From Trichosphaerium sp. ATCC 40318 (taxonomy: Eukaryota > Discosea > Flabellinia > Trichosidae), in contig JALMLS010000027.1 in NCBI GenBank assembly GCA_038496445.1, forward strand, positions 1-64,000: a stretch of 64,000 nt of DNA. Direction: 5' to 3'. The notes beneath the pieces were generated by a model, which did not search any database, was not told where the DNA came from, and saw only the letters and a list, made by a program, of their open reading frames with translations. This document shows positions 1 through 9,959 of the stretch, in pieces; position 1 is the stretch's first letter; the number at the start of each line of letters is the position of its first letter. The position numbers were made by a program, and so were the translations under genes.

Positions 1-1
1 G

Positions 2-957
2 TTGGAATACACACGTGATAGGTTTTCATCACTAAGAGAACAACTCAAAATACGTCTCCAGAAATGTGGTGCGTGCACACATTTTGACACATTGTCAAAT
101 TTCAGTGAAACAACTTTAATGTTGTTTCTTCATTTTTCGACTCTTAGCAAGTGTTGTAAGGTTGTAAGAGGGCTTATTATTTCTTTGTTCGCTTTTTTGG
201 GTTGGTTGTTTAATTTATTGAGCTAGGTACCGTGTTTCGGTGAAACAGTTCCAACAGTATAATTGTACTCCACTACTACGCTACTGGCCGCAAGTACTAC
301 GTTTATTAGAACCGAACTTCTCTTGGGATTGGAGGAATTTTAATCTACGTAATAAACAAACCACACAAAAGTAAGATACAAGAAAAGAAGTCCGATAGTT
401 ATTGATGATTTTGCTGTAGGTTACTGTTAGATTGTGTAAGGCGAATTTTTCCTCAGTATCAGGTTGAGGAGGAAACTTTCATAGAAATGGCATCTATCGA
501 AGGTGGTCTTATTAATGTCGATGTTTATGTACCAGAGATTAACCTCGCTATTGAGTACCAAGGTTAGGATTTTTGTTTCCAAAAGAAATACTTTTTCCTT
601 TAAACTTTCCAATTTCTGAATCTTACTCTACCAGGTGAACAACATTATGGTGATGTGTTAAAATGGCACCCTTCGAATATGCAGCAAGCCCGTGATGCTG
701 AGAAAAAGCAAGTTTGTAAAGTTGCCGGTACAGCATTAGCTTTTTTTCCCTTTCTGAAGTTCTTTAGGTATTTGTGTGTACCAATACCATTCACATGGAC
801 AGGTGACATTGCGTCTATAATAGCTACTATACAATACTATAAACCATCTCTTGCGTTATCTGTACCTATTGGAGCACGTCCTCTTATAGAGAACACAAAT
901 AACTTGACAGGTGAACAGGTTGAACTAATGGCTCCAAATACAATGCTTGTCATGTAA
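2..957 (+). CDS. Partial gene: WY-module protein with C-terminal nuclease-like domain (copy A)
   Basis: This is the 3' part of a gene whose start lies outside the window or is lost. Exons I can join in phase are about 258-370, 420-562 and 635-957. The first holds the end of one module (WPQVLRLLEP then FSWDW), matching the last module of the larger homologue at 17083-20822. The next exons give a PD-(D/E)XK-like domain: an Asp in NVDVYVPE, then AIEYQGEQHY and ARDAEKKQVC, and a tail with VPIPFTW, equivalent to AFEYQGEHHY, SRDSEKAALC and IPIPYWW in the homologue. The frame from 635 stays open across a hydrophobic insert (about 720-768) that could be an unspliced intron. Bases 60-250 lack the expected WY/GG half-module, so this copy may be degenerate. 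Nuclease activity is inferred from the motif only. Confidence 0.6.
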
Positions 958-1071
958 AAAATTTTGTAAATAGTAAAGCAATTGTAGAAGAACACGTGGA
1001 GCCATAAAATACAAAAAGAAAAAAAAAAACAAACATTATACTGCATAGTCAGTTTAAGTGTATACCAGTAC

Positions 1072-3093
1072 TTACAGTGACAGAGAAGGCTGTTTATTGG
1101 GTGCGCATTGTATAATTTCACGCCGCCATTGTGTAAACAAGCAACTGAAGTCAACGGTTTTTGATGTTCCTTTATCGAAATCTGAAACTTTCCATTTTTC
1201 TCCAAATATAACAGCTTGTACTGGTCTTGTAAATCCAATAATATTGTTCAACACAACACCATTCTTGATGTCAACAACAAAAATAGAATTATTCTCTCCC
1301 CCTTACAAACAACATTATTTTTATGGAATGTGTTGTAAGTGAATTGTGGACTATCTAGTCGAAAAAGGAGATAATTCTAGTAGTAAATGATATAAGTACC
1401 TATGAAAACGGTCTCCTGTCGTGGTCCAAAAGACCAACGACTTAGCGAGTTGCTTCCTGGATATGAAATTGACCACACTTGTTTTGTATTTTTTCTTCTA
1501 TCCCATAAATTTATATAACCATTTGTTGTGTTTGTTATCAAATAATTCTCATTGTACATTAACTTTAAATTAGATACTGATGATTCATGTCGTAGTAGTT
1601 TCTCATGGCTACCACGTTTCATTGATTTGCGTCTACCACGTAAATCTATAATATGGTTAATTAAGGCATATGTTGAGAGTGACACATTACCAACTGTTCG
1701 TATTAGACCATCACGAGAACCATTAAATAGTAAACTCCCATTTTCATTGAATTGTTGACAAAATACGTCGGTTTCACGTGAGAAGCAACGTGTAACATGA
1801 TTTGTTTCTATGTTAACTAGTATCGCCGATTTTGTTAATCCTATTAAACTGTTGTAAGTTTCAGATACAGAGCAAGAACTATCAAAAAAATAACTGCACC
1901 TATGCTGATTTGTGATGTATTGGGCCGCCATCTATGGCACCACATGGAGGCACGCTTTATAGATTTACTATATATTTCTCGCATAAGATAATCACGTATT
2001 TTTAAAACTCCAGGTTGCTCACCACCAAGAATTGTAGTGCTATGTTTGTTAGCCAACTTAGTAGATTTTAAGTCGACAAGAACGAACAGAAAATCACTGC
2101 GTGTGCCATGGATAGTTACACCTTATAAACTTGGTAAAACAGCGTACGATTTTATGTTCAACTTTTTATCATGAATCCAACTCACTGATGTGACCTACAA
2201 ACAATATTAGACAGAAAAAAAAAGTCATATATCCGCGAAATTGCAATTCAAAAAACCATGCTGGACTCCATACAGGTGTGTGCGCTCTGAAAATAAAATG
2301 GGGAATACAGTCCTTCACTGTTTGGTATTGTATCCAATAAACTTGGATACATTGTAAGTAAATGGTTGAGAAACACTGTATTGAATACGATACCTGAAAT
2401 GTCCATGTGTTGTTCCCATTAGTATAGTTTCCCTGCTGCAATCAATATCATGCACTAGCTGCAGACCCAAATAACTTTGCACGTGATAGTATCTTCATTC
2501 TACTGAAAGAAAAATGTTCGAGTAACCTTGCTGATGAGTGAACACGTACTACAGCAACCAAATAAAAAATGTCAAAAAAAAGTCAGGTAACCTTGCCTTC
2601 GTTATAAACTGACATAATAAATTCTCCAGTTTGTACCTTAAGTTGCCCATAGCATCAGCTGTAAATCGTTCACGGTACATTACACGTGCGTACAATTTTT
2701 TCTTTGTTTGAATCAATGCATTGCTCTCTTTTAGCATCTTAGCTTGCTCTTGCTGCGCTGCAATCTTTGACTGGTATCGTTGATACGCTACAGTGCCTTT
2801 CCGTGGTATTTTAAAGTACTTTTCTAATTTGTAATCATAGTAAAATCCAGGCTCTGGTTTGATGTCTCCAGCACTATTTAAACGTAAAGAAGACGTAATA
2901 ATGAAGTTGTAGAGTAATCCCTTTTTTTCCGTTTAGGAGAGAATAAAGCCGGTGGCGGCGTGTTAGTTTTGATATTGTTCGCGTTACGCTTTGGTATTGG
3001 CGAATTACTCAGTTTGAACCTCATTTGCTTCCTTGTTTGTTTCATGCGTTTATTTGGGCGGTTTGGCTGTTTAACGGCTCTTCGCTTACTCAT
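1072..3093 (-). CDS. DCAF4-like WD40-repeat protein
   Basis: Multi-exon gene starting at ATG 3093. The first exon is very basic (MSKRRAVKQ, KRKKRD), suggesting a nuclear signal. The next carries PGFYYDYKLEKYFKI, the short motif near the N-terminus of DDB1/CUL4-associated factor 4, followed by a charged helix (2549-2880). Exons at about 1377-1930 give WD40 blades: NGSLLFNGSRDGLIR, then IDLRGRRK after an intron, then YLITNTTNGYINLWDRR. The last exon (1072-1330) holds SIFVVDIKNG and a final blade. DCAF4 proteins are substrate receptors for CUL4 ubiquitin ligases. The exon order and family fit well, but the region 1940-2450 between the N-terminal helix and the blades is poorly resolved, and another WD40 family is possible. 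Confidence 0.6.
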
Positions 3094-3914
3094 GCGATCT
3101 TGTTTAGAGCGCCCGCTGGTTTAAAAACTGAATTGATCAAAAAAAGTCCTAGATCGTCCAACATAGCCAACGCAACTTTTATTATTGCGTCATCTCGTGT
3201 ACCACAACAGGTCGGATATTGTTGCCAGTACTATTAACACGTGACAGATGAGGGCGTAAAAGCATTAGCTGTTCACACCATCGAACCTTTCAAACTACTA
3301 CATTGCACTCGAATACTTACAAAATATCACGTGCTGTAAGTACACCGGTGTTATCTGATATTTTTATTCAGATAGTCTACGATTACAACTTTCTTCCATT
3401 TATATAACAAGTGCTAGCGTTGGTGGTGGGATAAAACCAGGGTAAAAAGCCACTTCGCTGTTGCCAATTTATCAATAATTGTTGCACGCATCTATAGCAC
3501 CTGGAATAAGCTGGTAAACTGATTATAAACAGCAAAGTTTATACTGTACGTATCAGCATAAAAAAGGGCTCCACGCTGAGAAGTTACAATTGGAGCTCCA
3601 TCAGCGACTAACATGTAAAAAGCGTCACGCAACACCTGACTTCCCCATATCACTAGTGAACGTGCAACTTGACCCTTTTTACAGCCAGTTAAGTATCGTC
3701 AGATGCCTATCTCATTTTTTTCTTGGTCTCCAACAACTCCAATAGTATTAATTATTAATGAACGTGAAGATAGAAGGCGCACAAGAAACTGTTTTATAGG
3801 CTTGGTCAGAAGCTATGGTTCGCTTCACAAGAAAAACGTGATTATTTAGGCGCACTTTTGGACTTTTTTTATTTGCGATTATTTTACCACGGAGGGTGTT
3901 TATTCTGATATATG
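3094..3914. other. Gene-poor stretch with one unassigned coding-like fragment
   Basis: No complete gene could be built here. On the reverse strand a clean exon-like segment at about 3550-3675 reads SLVIWGSQVLRDAFYMLV followed by DGAPIVTSQRG, with a GTAC donor at its end. Another piece at about 3715-3770 reads SLIINTIGVVGDQ. They may belong to one degraded or poorly resolved gene. I do not recognise the family. Confidence 0.3.
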
Positions 3915-4833
3915 TTAAAATAATGTCTTGTCTTGCACTAGTTCTTCAAATTTAAAGCCAGCAATCTTTGTTGCTTCCTTAAGCATCGAACGATCAACAA
4001 TATCCTTAGCAGCCAAGAAATGTAAGAACTGACTTCTTGCAGCGCCTGCAAAATTGTTTTTAAGAAAGCAAGGTAACCCACGTTTCTTCTTGTTTATGTA
4101 CAAAGGTATACGCATTATACCAAATACTTCAGTCCTAAAGATTGACGAATGAGAACCAACTCCTAAAAGAGCAAAACAAATAACAAAAAGAAACCTTGAC
4201 AGGTCACAGTGAAAAAGAAATGGAGATTACTTACCCCCACTCTTTGCCTGCCACTGCTCTATGTTCAACAAGTTGAATTTCAGCACGTGTGAGTCGTAAA
4301 GCGAAGAAATACATTCTAACATCAGCTACTGGATCGTAAAACTGAGATATTGTTTCAAGTTTATCCTTATTCCATTTTATGACATCTTTGCAATCACATT
4401 CTTCTACTATTTCTCGAAGAGCTAACAAGTTGTTGTAAGTAAATCAAACTACATTCATGCGTTTTGTAGCAACTGTGTCACAGAGTGTTACAATTCAATG
4501 AATTGCTACACAAATTGTGATGCTCGTTGGCCTTATTCTCTGGTTAATTAGCGTACCAGCTTCAGCAGGATCTTCCCCTGGGTCAACAAGTCCTCCAGCA
4601 AACCAATTTTACCATCAAAGCGTAATTGCGCCTAAACAAGATTATTAGACTTACCCTACGCTCATATATCGTACCAGTATTAACGGAATGTTATCTATTG
4701 TCAATGGGACTGAAACGTCAATGCTATTCGCAGCAATAGTGTCTCCACGAACAGGAGCGTATAGTGCGACGTGTGAGGCGGTAAGTCTCGCTTTCCCACA
4801 CAATTTAAAGTCAACAGGCTCAAGCTTTGCCAT
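3915..4833 (-). CDS. NUDT16-like Nudix hydrolase
   Basis: Starts at ATG 4833 (MAKLEPVDF) and ends at TAA 3915. The order follows NUDT16 (a nucleoside diphosphate and RNA-cap hydrolase): HVALYAPVRG near the start, then a strand ending ILVRY, LRFDGKIG, the Nudix box, RMYFFALRLT, RIPLYIN and LPCFLKNNFAGAARSQFL. The Nudix box GX5EX7REUXEE is complete only after splicing a reverse-strand intron of about 130 bases (about 4410-4550): GGLVDPGEDPAEA joins to ALREIVEECD in phase. The catalytic REIVEE glutamates are present. In the family, NUDT16 removes caps from U8 snoRNA and mRNA and hydrolyses IDP; the substrate here is unknown. Neighbours lie on the same strand but nothing suggests co-transcription. 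Confidence 0.8.
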
Positions 4834-5267
4834 TAGTAAGTAGTGTTGTTCCCTTCGATAGTGGAAACGTTTTATGAACTACAGTGAGCGCTATTTTTAA
4901 GTACTGGCTTAAAGTTGTAGTCTTTTTTTCACTAAACGCTATCGTAACCCCAGATTTCAAGAGGTTCTTTTTTTTGGGGTTTCTGCGATGTGCCACGTAT
5001 GTATCAGGTGCGTAGATCTGTGACAACATTTTGAAGAAGGCAGTTGGACAATGATAAGCTGCTATTCAATTCACGTGTTACTTTGAGAGGTTTATTTAAG
5101 TGAACATCCGCTCAACGAAGTCGCCTTACAAGCGCCTTTACTAGTCGTCAATGTGATGCCTTTGTAAGTAGCCTCACAGCTATCATTTGTGCGTAGATCC
5201 TACAGTAATTAGAGACCAATATTAACTTGTTGATCCTTATTTTGCAAACAATGATGATAAGATGTTA
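4834..5267. other. Intergenic region between the Nudix and tRNA-binding genes
   Basis: A reverse-strand open frame at 4820-5029 overlaps the Nudix start, but I see no homology, so I do not call it. A TTCACGTGTT palindrome lies near 5070. This is probably the promoter of the Nudix gene and the 3' flank of its upstream neighbour. Confidence 0.4.
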
Positions 5268-6481
5268 TTAATTTCGTACGACTTTGACTTTATCCCACAC
5301 TTTTTTCTTGGGGTTGAGGGCTGCATCAGGTTCTCCATCATAACCTTCACAAGTAATTTTTTCTCCTAACGGACAGTCGTTAGGTGGTTTTAATAGCTCT
5401 TTCTTTGATCCATCTTCGCTACAAGCTTGAAACAAAACAATCAGCAAAACCCCAAAAAGAAAGAAAAACTTGTAGTACTCATTTTTGTTGAAAAAATTCT
5501 TACCGCAAACTATCATAGCTTCAGATGCTACTCCTCTAAGCTTAGATCGCTTAGTATTAGCTAGAACAACGATCATACTACCAATCATTTTATCAATAGG
5601 AATGTGCTTAGCTACACCACTAACTACGTTAAGTGGTGTTTCGCCACCCTTAATAAAACTTTTAGCTGGTGAAAAGACGTGATAATTCATCGTCTACGTA
5701 CAATGTCAATTTTCTCAATGTATAATGAATCTGCATCTGGGTGTTTTTTACAATCGATAATTTTACCAACACGAAGATTAAGACGTGAAATGTCAACTGG
5801 TTTCGCTAAAAATAGTATTTTAAAAAAACATGAGTTCGACCTTCAGGAAAAAAAAGTACTCACGGCCTTTCTGTGTATTTTTTTTCTTTGGTTTCTTTGC
5901 CTTTTTAGCACCAGACTTTTTGCCATCGCCTCCCTTCTTAGGATTGGTATTCGAAGTTTTAGCGTCCTGGATTAATGTCAAAAAAAATCCCCTTGTAGAA
6001 ATAATAAAAACTAACCTGTGCCTTTTCTACAGCAACATCAAAATATCCTTCTTTTGTAACATTCGCTACCAAAGGTTTGCAAATAGATACCAACTCTTCG
6101 ACATCAACACGAAGCTTTAGGTGCTTTTCACCACCTCCCAGCCAGAAGTATGATGGATTCAGTTTAGTAATCCTATCCGATACCAAAAGAGGCATATCAG
6201 TCTTCATACCAAATGGACAAACACCGTTTTTTTCAAATCCAGTAACGCCCATACAATCCTATAAAAATACCTTAGCAGCTGATTATACCACGTATTAAAG
6301 AATGAACCACATGGTTGATCCTCTATGCATCCAAAGAAAGAAAGTACAATTTTCAATATTAATACTATAAAATGTGAAAGTTGTCTTCCTCACGTACCAC
6401 ACGTGCGTTAAAGCGGAAGTTTTTCTTTGGGACGTCTGGATTGAGGGAACTGATGTAATTTACAATCTTGATGCTATCCAT
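5268..6481 (-). CDS. Editing-domain (YbaK-like) plus EMAPII tRNA-binding protein
   Basis: A likely start ATG lies at 6481 ([12 protein letters not shown]); the stop TAA is at 5268. Exon 5959-6260 resembles the YbaK/ProRS-associated deacylase fold: [13 protein letters not shown], then [15 protein letters not shown] and VDVEELV. A lysine-rich linker ([18 protein letters not shown]) follows, then the tRNA-binding OB fold: [38 protein letters not shown] and [16 protein letters not shown]. An EMAPII-type tail follows: [11 protein letters not shown], then [18 protein letters not shown]1/Arc1-type proteins use this C-terminus to bind tRNA in multi-synthetase complexes. The N-terminal half of the editing fold between 6260 and 6400 is not resolved; there is little room for it, so it may be shortened. 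The C-terminal domain is certain and the editing domain probable. Confidence 0.8.
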
Positions 6482-6809
6482 TCTAACATAGGGTTAATTA
6501 CTACTCGTTGGGTAACTAGCATGGCGTGTTCTCGAACCGAAAAGTTTTTGCTAGTTTTTGGTACCTTGCTGTGTAAGGGATAAGCAAGCAGTAGTATTTG
6601 CTGTTTTTAGGGTCAGTGCAGTCAGTCTGAGTACAAGCGGTGTTTTCGAGGATGACACTTTTACACAAATGGTGTTTAGAGTGAGAACGAAGAATCTCCC
6701 TTATTTAATTGTTAGATGGTTTCTTGGTTGCTGTAAACGTACGTGCGTTCCTCGATGGTGCGTTGGTAGTAGTCTGTAGGTGAATGACGTAGTTTAAATC
6801 TAAATCGCG
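6482..6809. other. Intergenic region, no gene seen
   Basis: Open frames on the + strand here (6558-6779) show no recognisable protein. The stretch probably carries upstream signals of the tRNA-binding protein gene. Confidence 0.4.
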
Positions 6810-7040
6810 TTAAATGAGCGCTGAGTGTAGTATTGCGTTAATTGATTGAGGAGAGGCGTACTTTTGAAATCCTAAAAGCGCACAAGTCGCCTCTGTTTTT
6901 TTTTCAATCTCTGATTGCTTAGGAAGCCTCTTTGCTATTTTAGCTTTCAAATCAGCAATACGTTTCGCAAGTTGGGCTTGATTGTTTGTAATGGCGTCCA
7001 AACGCTTTGATACAGAAGAAGACTCAATAGTATGCAACAT
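6810..7040 (-). CDS. Small coiled-coil protein, 76 residues
   Basis: Single open frame from ATG 7040 (MLHTIESSSVSKRLD) to a stop at 6810. The middle, ITNNQAQLAKRIADLKAKIA, has a regular heptad pattern expected of a coiled coil, and the C-terminus (SINAILHSALI) is mildly hydrophobic. The length and helix suggest a subunit of a small complex, but I do not recognise the family. It reads in the same direction as the flanking genes. A 7-bp hairpin (AAGCGAG/CTCGCTT) lies just upstream at 7073-7092. Confidence 0.5.
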   Translation of the reverse strand: MLHTIESSSVSKRLDAITNNQAQLAKRIADLKAKIAKRLPKQSEIEKKTEATCALLGFQKYASPQSINAILHSALI

Positions 7041-7072
7041 GGTGGTACGTAATCTTTAAATCAAAACCAAAA

Positions 7073-7092
7073 AAGCGAGTTTTCGCTCGCTT
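7073..7092. other. Short hairpin between two reverse-strand genes
   Basis: The arms AAGCGAG and CTCGCTT flank a TTTTCG loop. It lies 33 bases upstream of the coiled-coil gene and about 100 bases past the stop of the unknown gene at 7188-8263, so it may act in 3'-end formation. The role is inferred. Confidence 0.35.
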
Positions 7093-7187
7093 AACATTGT
7101 AAAGTGACACATGCCAAACAAAAGGAACAGAAATGACACTTGCATAAAAGAGTTGGTTTTGTTTAGTATTTACAAAGTAGTTTTTAA

Positions 7188-8263
7188 TTACATTACAACG
7201 CATCCTTTTGATGAATCTAGAGGCTCTATTAGTAAGAGGTTGTTAAAACACCTTATGGTACCATTACCTTCACTACCATATATCTCAAGTAGTGAGCTGA
7301 CGTGTTCTTTAGTCAATTTTGACCCTGCAATATCACAATATGTTGAGAGTAGCCATTTATACAAATCAATACGTCCTGGTTCATTACCACGCGTAGAAAT
7401 ATATGTAGCAATAGTGCCATGTGCTTTAGCTAATTTGCAAGCCTAGAAAAATCATGATCAGCGCCAAAAAAGCAAAGTAATTTCAGTACTTGGTGCATAG
7501 ATGGATTTTCTTTACTACTAGTAGCATGATTTAGCACAATAACTTGGCGCTCTTACTAGTCAACGTACCTGACATTATTGCTTTTTGGTTTTTCAGTGTA
7601 CGCAACCAAACATCCAGAACCTAGTGTCGCGATTTCTGGCGTCTTTGAAAGCGTGTCAGTGTATTGTAAATTACATGAAGTGTACCCAAATTTGAGGGGC
7701 AAAGCCTGGTGATGGTAGTGGTGTTCCACCAGGCAGTGGTACTTCAAATGTCTTTTGTGTATTAGGGTTTCCTTTAACAATGAATCTGACATTAACTGTT
7801 AGGCACGCTTTTTTTTGTTTGGCGTACTGTTTTAGTAGTTTCTGTGCGTTTGCGAGACTTTGGTTGCTACCATGTGTATACGTAATAATTGCGATCCTGT
7901 ACGCTGAAGTTACCGCATTGATGAGGAAACTTTGTAATATAATCAGTTAATGCCTAAAGTAATAGTTTACGTACGGGTCGCATAAAAACTGCTCCAACGA
8001 AGAAAGATTTAAAGACACCCACAACGAATCCGTGCAAAATACTTGAGTACGCCTTTTAACGCCCAGGGTTGCTATACCAGGCCTACAAATGTCAATGTTC
8101 TTTACATTTATTCAAAAGTAGCTTACGTATTAGTTAGAGCAGCTGCTACATTGTCAGCTTCATCTCCGAGTACTAGCACTTCTATCTGTTTGGTTGTTAG
8201 AATAATTACAAAATCATCATTACTAACATCCTCATGGACTACGCTGTCATCAATGTCGCTCAT
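7188..8263 (-). CDS. Unknown acidic-start protein
   Basis: Start ATG 8263 (MSDIDDSVVHEDVSNDD) leads into a strand-like segment, IEVLVLGDEADNVAAALTN, before a GTAAGC donor. Later exons include YRIAIITYTHGSNQSLANA with QKLLKQYAKQKKACLTVNVRF (about 7790-7930), and EIATLGSGCLVAYTEK (7570-7640). The terminal exon (7188-7446) reads ACKLAKAHGTIATYIST through to NLLLIEPLDSSKGCVVM and a TAA. The alternation of beta-strand and helix hints at a Rossmann or von Willebrand A fold, but no motif is diagnostic. Joins at 7455-7560 and 7930-8100 are tentative. I do not recognise the family. Confidence 0.45.
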
Positions 8264-8505
8264 GAAACACGCATATCACATTGATTTTAGTTCCCACAGC
8301 CTTAACAACTTAATAAGTTCGGTGCTTGCAAACAAGGCAATTTACTTCAACTTTAAATGTTCATCACGTGCAATTAAAAAGATAACAACAGCGCCTCGGC
8401 GATTGCTTTATTTAGACAGAAAGGGCGTATTTAGTTTACAATTTGTATTAACAGGTCGCATGGAGTTACATAGAATCGAAATGAAGAGGGATTGTTATTT
8501 TCTCA

Positions 8506-9006
8506 TCAGTTGTTTAAGGCTTTATGTTGAATAACTTTTACGCCAACAAATATCACTAGTGTCACGAGACCGAAAAAAATGAAACCGGCTTTGGCAACAC
8601 CTGCTGACTTGTCTTGAGCAAGCATTTGAAAGTCTAGTGCGCGTTCTTCCTCAGGATGATCGCTCAGTAGCTTGGCAATGAGACGACGAGATTCTCGCAC
8701 ATAACCGAGACTAATAAACGTAAATGAGGTTGCATGCAAAAAGATGCCAAAGAACTAACCGATAGTTCGCGTAAGCGAGGTAATACAAGCAATCCGCAGG
8801 TGTGTACGTAAATGTGTCCTCTCCAAATTGATTTTGAGTGACGTACTTGAACAACTCTACGCGCTACTTTAGAAGGTTTGCAAAGTAGTACTACACTTCG
8901 CACCTGTCATGTCTCTGATTCCTTGTTTGATTTCGTCGCGTTCTGTTGAGCGGATTAATTCTGTGGCAGTATCATAATCTACAACAACTTCTTCTGATTC
9001 ATTAGT
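8506..9006 (-). CDS. Fis1-like tail-anchored TPR protein (possibly the C-terminal half of a fusion)
   Basis: Four exons join in phase. TATELIRSTERDEIKQGIRD matches the Fis1 consensus around its LVRS...DIRKGI helix. DCLYYLAYANYR then splices to LGYVRESRRLIAKLL, matching YLAVGNYR and the next TPR helix. The C-terminus has one membrane span (AGFIFFGLVTLVIFVGVKVI) and a short tail, QHKALNN, ending in tandem TGA codons. Fis1 sits in the outer membrane of mitochondria and peroxisomes and takes part in fission. No ATG fits the first exon; instead its acceptor at 9007 matches, in phase, a GTGCGT donor at the end of the BTB gene just upstream (same strand). A single BTB-Fis1 product is therefore likely. 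Confidence 0.7.
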
Positions 9007-9021
9007 CTACATTGTATTAGA

Positions 9022-9638
9022 TTATGTGAGCGTGAGGGGGAAAGCAAAGCACAATTGCTTTAATGGGTTTTGAAAAACATTGTGATTGTTTTGCATTAAT
9101 TGGTGTTTTCTACGCACGTTACCAACGCCGTCTTGTTGAATGGTTATTTGGTTGATGTCCAAGCGAAAATATTCCAATTCTGTCTTGATCTTTTCTGTTG
9201 ATACACCCACAACTGGTAAATACAAAGTGCCTACATTAATAAGCGTTGGTTGCGATATAGGATCGTTTGAGTTTAATTAGTGAGCTATTCGAGCTTTTAC
9301 CGCAGTAGCATACTACGCAAAGCGCTCTTGTGATGGTTTGAGCGCTTGGTTCACATAGTTTTGCAATACAGAAAAGGTGAGTTGCATACCTGAGCGGTAT
9401 ACGTCTAAAATAGCCTCAAACACTCTTGGGTTTCTTCAATGGCATTAGTACTCAATAAGAAAAGTGGCGCCTACCTATCGAAGAAGTGACCGCCATCTGC
9501 GTCAGGAGCTGGTCTATTGGCTTTATCGTTAGGATTGAACATGCGGGCCAATCGTGAGCTTGGGTAGCGTTGGAAGGTGCTCGTAGCAACCATAAACTTA
9601 GTACCACCAAAATTTAAAAGGACTCTGTCTTCAGACAT
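9022..9638 (-). CDS. KCTD-type BTB (T1) domain protein
   Basis: Starts at ATG 9638 (MSEDRVLLNFGGTKFMV). The sequence runs through the T1 BTB signature: NFGGTKF, SRLARMF, a DGGHFFDR motif, then RVFEAILDVYRSG, and after an intron of roughly 190 bases TLYLPVVGVSTEKI and LEYFRLD. KCTD proteins use this domain to oligomerise and often bind Cullin-3. Read straight through, the frame closes at 9022 after a low-quality tail. If the GTGCGT donor near 9120 is used instead, the product continues in phase into the Fis1-like exons at 9006 and below. BTB identity is firm; the 3' structure is not. Confidence 0.75.
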
Positions 9639-9959
9639 GTTGTACGACAATGAAAGTAACCAAAACAGGTTAAGTTATTGTTCAACTGCTTAAAGTTGGA
9701 TGCTATGTTCGTTGTAAACCACCAGTAAAAATACTCAAATAAGTTACGAAGAGCTCGCTTTTCTGATAGGTTAGAACTCTTAGAGCAATCCTTCAATAGC
9801 ATAGGCAACAATGATGTTGTAATTGCTCAACTCTTATTATTCTGCAACTACATTGTGTTGCTTTTGAAGTTATAATTTTTCTTTGCACGTGTACTCAGAC
9901 GATATTGGATGACATCAGTATTAAAAGCGGTAGAATAGTGTATTTATTGAGGTGGTGAA

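Noticed and set aside
4820-5029. 69-residue reverse-strand open frame (MLSQIYAPDTYVAHRRN)
   Set aside because: Overlaps the start of the Nudix gene and shows no recognisable domain.
7111-7446. 111-residue open frame on the + strand
   Set aside because: The reverse strand over the same bases gives the coding exon of the unknown gene ending at 7188.
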